From CAYVWB01 sp964455395 (GTDB lineage: Bacteria; Desulfobacterota; Desulfovibrionia; Desulfovibrionales; Desulfovibrionaceae), in NCBI GenBank assembly GCA_964455395.1, contig CAYVWB010000086.1, positions 1-16,257 on the forward strand: a DNA stretch of 16,257 nt, given 5' to 3'. The translations under genes were made by a program, and so were the position numbers. Shown one piece after another: positions 14,251 to 16,257 of the stretch (position 1 is the stretch's first letter; every line of letters begins with the position of its first letter). The notes under the pieces were generated by a model, which saw nothing but the letters and a program-made list of their open reading frames with translations, did no database searches and was not told where the DNA came from.

Positions 14251-15675
14251 ATGCTCTCATCGAGGAAGCGTCGTCGCGCCCAGTATCTCAACAGCAACAG
14301 CCGTCCGCTCAAGAGACCCATGCGCTATTCCTCGCTTGGTGCGTCACTCCTTGCCCTTCTTTTCATCTGCGCTTTTCTGTTGGATCCGTTTGGTTGGTTG
14401 AAGCAAGGGAGCGATAGGCCTTTGGTCGACGTTTCCGAAAGCGCACAGTATGAGCAAGACGAACCTCTTTCCGCATTGAGTGCATCGGAAACTTCGCATG
14501 TATCACCGATGCCAGAAGGCGTTGAGCACCATGACGTTGCTACAACCATACATTCAACTTCTGCCCATAACGAAAGTGGGCCGCAACGGATGGCGCACAC
14601 GATCAATCCGGGAGAGACGGCTTCTTCTTTGCTGAGCGCATATCTCGATGCTTCCGAAATGCACACGCTTGCGGAATCCTGTGAGCCGGTGCATTCCCTT
14701 CGTCGCATCCGTGCAGGGCAATCCTACTACCTCACCATAGAAGATGGCGAACTCACTGCATTTGAATACGAGATCGACAACGAGACCAGATTGGTGGCGA
14801 CGCGCAATGAAGACGGCTTTTGCGTCACCTCGAAGCGCTTGTACGCCGACATAGAAACTCGCAGCGTCGAAGGCGTCATCACATCAAACCTCTTCAACGC
14901 CGTGACAGAGCAGGGCGAGACGCCAGAACTGGCTGTGCGCCTCGCCGACATCTTCGCCTGGGAGATCGACTTCATCCGTGACATCCGCGAGGGCGATTCC
15001 TTCCGCGTACTGGTGGAGCGCCGTTCCATCAAAGGTGAACACGTCGGCTACGGCCGCATCCTCGCCGCAGAGTTCTCCAACCAGAATCAGCACTACGAAG
15101 GGTATCTCTTCCAGACCGCTGATGGGGACTCCGCATACTACACATCGGACGGTAAAAGTCTCCGTAAAGCGTTTCTCAAAGCGCCTTTGCACTTCACTCG
15201 CGTTTCATCGGGATTCAACTTGCGTCGCCTGCACCCCATTTTGAAAGTCCGTCGGCCACATCCGGCAATTGACTACGCTGCCCCAACGGGCACGCCTGTC
15301 ATGGCGATTGGCGACGGCACTGTCATTACACGCGCCTACGGCCGTGGCGCGGGCAACTATGTCAAGCTACGCCATGTCAACGGATATGAATCCGCGTATC
15401 TCCACCTTTCCAAATTCGCCAAAGGCGTCTCCAAAGGCTCACGCGTACAACAGGGACAGGTCATTGGATATGTGGGCTCTACCGGCATGTCCACAGGACC
15501 CCATTTGGATTTCCGGATGAAGAAGGACGGCGAGTTCATCAATCCCACCAACATTAAGAATGTGCGCGCCGAGCCCCTCACGGAGTCTCAGATGGCCCAA
15601 TTCCGTCTCGCAGTGGCGGCGCACAAGTCGCGCATGTACACGCCCCTCGCAGATGCATCAATGGTGCAACGATAG
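14251..15675 (+). CDS. Membrane-anchored M23 peptidase (MepM-like)
   Basis: Predicted periplasmic peptidoglycan endopeptidase or regulator of one. The 474 residues contain a basic cytoplasmic N-terminus (KRRR), one membrane segment (about 28-48), a Ser/Glu/His-rich linker, a LysM/OapA-like module (about 115-165, with HTINPGETASSLL and RIRAGQSYYL), a middle domain, and an M23 domain (about 315-435). Catalytic landmarks are H337 and D341 in RRPHPAIDYA, H385 in AYLHLS, and GPHLD (416-420). The usual GPHLH has Asp420 in place of the second, zinc-binding His; I recall GPHLD in other delta-lineage homologues, so it may still bind metal. The ATG at 14251 has GGAGGT eight bases upstream. The first half is less GC-rich than neighbouring genes: 14521-14580 is 28/60 G+C, whereas 5581-5640 in the HDOD gene is 45/60. 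An intrinsic terminator follows. Confidence 0.92.
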   Translation: MLSSRKRRRAQYLNSNSRPLKRPMRYSSLGASLLALLFICAFLLDPFGWLKQGSDRPLVDVSESAQYEQDEPLSALSASETSHVSPMPEGVEHHDVATTIHSTSAHNESGPQRMAHTINPGETASSLLSAYLDASEMHTLAESCEPVHSLRRIRAGQSYYLTIEDGELTAFEYEIDNETRLVATRNEDGFCVTSKRLYADIETRSVEGVITSNLFNAVTEQGETPELAVRLADIFAWEIDFIRDIREGDSFRVLVERRSIKGEHVGYGRILAAEFSNQNQHYEGYLFQTADGDSAYYTSDGKSLRKAFLKAPLHFTRVSSGFNLRRLHPILKVRRPHPAIDYAAPTGTPVMAIGDGTVITRAYGRGAGNYVKLRHVNGYESAYLHLSKFAKGVSKGSRVQQGQVIGYVGSTGMSTGPHLDFRMKKDGEFINPTNIKNVRAEPLTESQMAQFRLAVAAHKSRMYTPLADASMVQR

Positions 15676-15703
15676 CGCCATCCCGGTCTTTGACGCCTAG
15701 ACG

Positions 15704-15728
15704 AAGCGCCCTGTCAGGGCGCTTTTTT
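15704..15728 (+). terminator. Intrinsic terminator after M23 peptidase gene
   Basis: AAGCGCCCTG (15704-15713) and CAGGGCGCTT (15715-15724) are perfect inverted arms; with a folded loop this leaves an 8-bp GC-rich stem closed by TGTCA. Six Ts (15723-15728) follow at once. It lies 29 bases after the stop codon and is the clearest terminator in the window. Confidence 0.92.
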
Positions 15729-15755
15729 ATTGACCGATACTTACTCGTTATGGCA

Positions 15756-15770
15756 TCGATATAATATCGA
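15756..15770 (+). promoter_or_regulatory. TATAAT -10 within a 15-bp palindrome
   Basis: A perfect palindrome, TCGATAT-A-ATATCGA, occupies 15756-15770 and contains an exact TATAAT (15760-15765), 79 bases before the GTG of the next gene. The -35 region is weak: no TTGACA-like hexamer stands 16-18 bases upstream (TTGACC at 15730 is 24 away). An operator covering the -10 suggests repression, possibly by the downstream MerR-like protein itself. Confidence 0.6.
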
Positions 15771-15773
15771 ATG

Positions 15774-15790
15774 GAGGGCGCGTCGCCCTC
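15774..15790 (+). other. 5'-leader hairpin before the MerR-like gene
   Basis: GAGGGCG (15774-15780), a 3-nt loop CGT, and CGCCCTC (15784-15790) form a perfect 7-bp GC-rich hairpin at the expected start of the transcript from the TATAAT at 15760. No T-run follows, so it is not a terminator. A 5'-end stem like this can stabilise mRNA; that role is inference. Confidence 0.5.
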
Positions 15791-15844
15791 GGCGCAGCGC
15801 GGTTTGTTCCAGCACTTCGCCAATAACGAGAGGAGTGGAGACCT

Positions 15845-16257
15845 GTGGAAATCGATACGCTGACGCACAGAGAAATGGCTGACCAGCTCGGCGTCGCAGA
15901 AGCCACCATCAAAAGCTACCGGCGCCTCTTCCCGGAGTTCTTCGCCATCCGCCACCATGGCAAGCCTCTGCGATTCGAACCCGAAACCTTGGACGTTTGC
16001 CGAGTCATCCGAGACGCGCGCAAACGAGGCGTCCCCGAAGAGGCCATCCGGCAACGTCTTGTCGCGCTCTTTCCCGCTCTGGAAGCTCTGCCCGAGACAG
16101 CGCCGAAGGCCACGGCGCCTACTCCCCCGGAATCGCACGAGAAGATCCCTGCTGAAGTGCTGGAGCGCTTGGCCGACGTCGTAGGCCGGCTCGCAGCGGG
16201 ACAGGAGGCGACTCTGGCTGCCCAACACGCCATTGAGGCCCGACTGGCGGCCCTAGA
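15845..16257 (+). CDS. MerR-like HTH protein with coiled-coil tail, 3'-truncated by window edge
   Basis: The frame is open to the end of the window (137 residues seen). Residues 6-75 form a MerR-like winged helix: LTHREMADQLGVAEATIKSY, then a wing ending RFEPETLDVCRVIRDARKRGVPEEAIRQRL. A Pro/Ala-rich linker (about 82-98) leads to a helix with coiled-coil character (101 onward, AEVLERLADVVGRLAAGQEATL). The GTG at 15845 is chosen because an in-frame TAA at 15824 limits upstream extension, AGGAG lies nine bases before it, and the next start (ATG 15875) would cut the HTH. HTH plus coiled coil recalls DNA-anchoring proteins such as RacA as well as ordinary MerR regulators; the C-terminus, outside the window, would decide. 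Promoter and hairpin lie just upstream. Confidence 0.8.
   Translation, partial: MEIDTLTHREMADQLGVAEATIKSYRRLFPEFFAIRHHGKPLRFEPETLDVCRVIRDARKRGVPEEAIRQRLVALFPALEALPETAPKATAPTPPESHEKIPAEVLERLADVVGRLAAGQEATLAAQHAIEARLAAL

Noticed and set aside
15578..16228. Minus-strand open frame covering the terminator and MerR-like gene
   Set aside because: It reads through an intrinsic terminator, a TATAAT promoter and an HTH-encoding region on the other strand; no recognisable product.

Overview
The window is a GC-rich, densely coding bacterial chromosome segment with no RNA gene, insertion sequence, phage gene or CRISPR array that I can see. The gene set (FtsY with a long acidic/proline-rich N-terminus, HemW, DPE-type MalQ, a lone CheD next to an HDOD protein, Der, HyuA/HyuB, a MepM-like M23 peptidase, a MerR-like DNA-binding protein) and the base composition fit a Desulfovibrio-like member of the Desulfobacterota (former Deltaproteobacteria). 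That placement is inference from general knowledge, not a database match.

Layout. (1) Bases 1-2690, plus strand: 3' part of ftsY, then hemW. (2) 2691-2958: intergenic stretch with short repeats where hemW and malQ converge. (3) 2959-4473, minus strand: malQ. (4) 4720-7259, plus strand: a tight run of cheD, an HDOD gene, a small uncharacterised gene and a SAM-dependent methyltransferase, probably one transcription unit. (5) 7324-12862, minus strand: hyuA, hyuB and der, read in that order. Der likely has its own promoter because 260 bases separate it from hyuB. (6) 13016-13996, plus strand: a MarR-GNAT fusion divergent from hyuA, with two perfect inverted repeats centred 30 bp apart between them. 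(7) 14251-15675, plus strand: membrane-anchored M23 peptidase, closed by a clear intrinsic terminator. (8) 15845 to the end: 5' part of a MerR-like HTH/coiled-coil protein behind a consensus TATAAT that sits inside a 15-bp palindrome.

How the genes may work together. FtsY and Der are core translation and secretion GTPases. HemW belongs to haem handling, MalQ to glycogen/maltodextrin metabolism, and the M23 protein to cell-wall remodelling. The cheD-HDOD run looks like a small signalling module: CheD deamidates chemoreceptors and HDOD proteins are signalling scaffolds. The hyuAB pair with its divergent MarR-GNAT protein looks like a locally regulated ring-opening or amide-hydrolysing pathway. 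Most of the window is ordinary. The points most worth a second look are the paired operators at hyuA/marR-GNAT, the palindrome-covered promoter of the last gene, the 16-bp palindrome upstream of der, the changed zinc-ligand motif in the M23 protein, and the small unknown gene in the cheD run.
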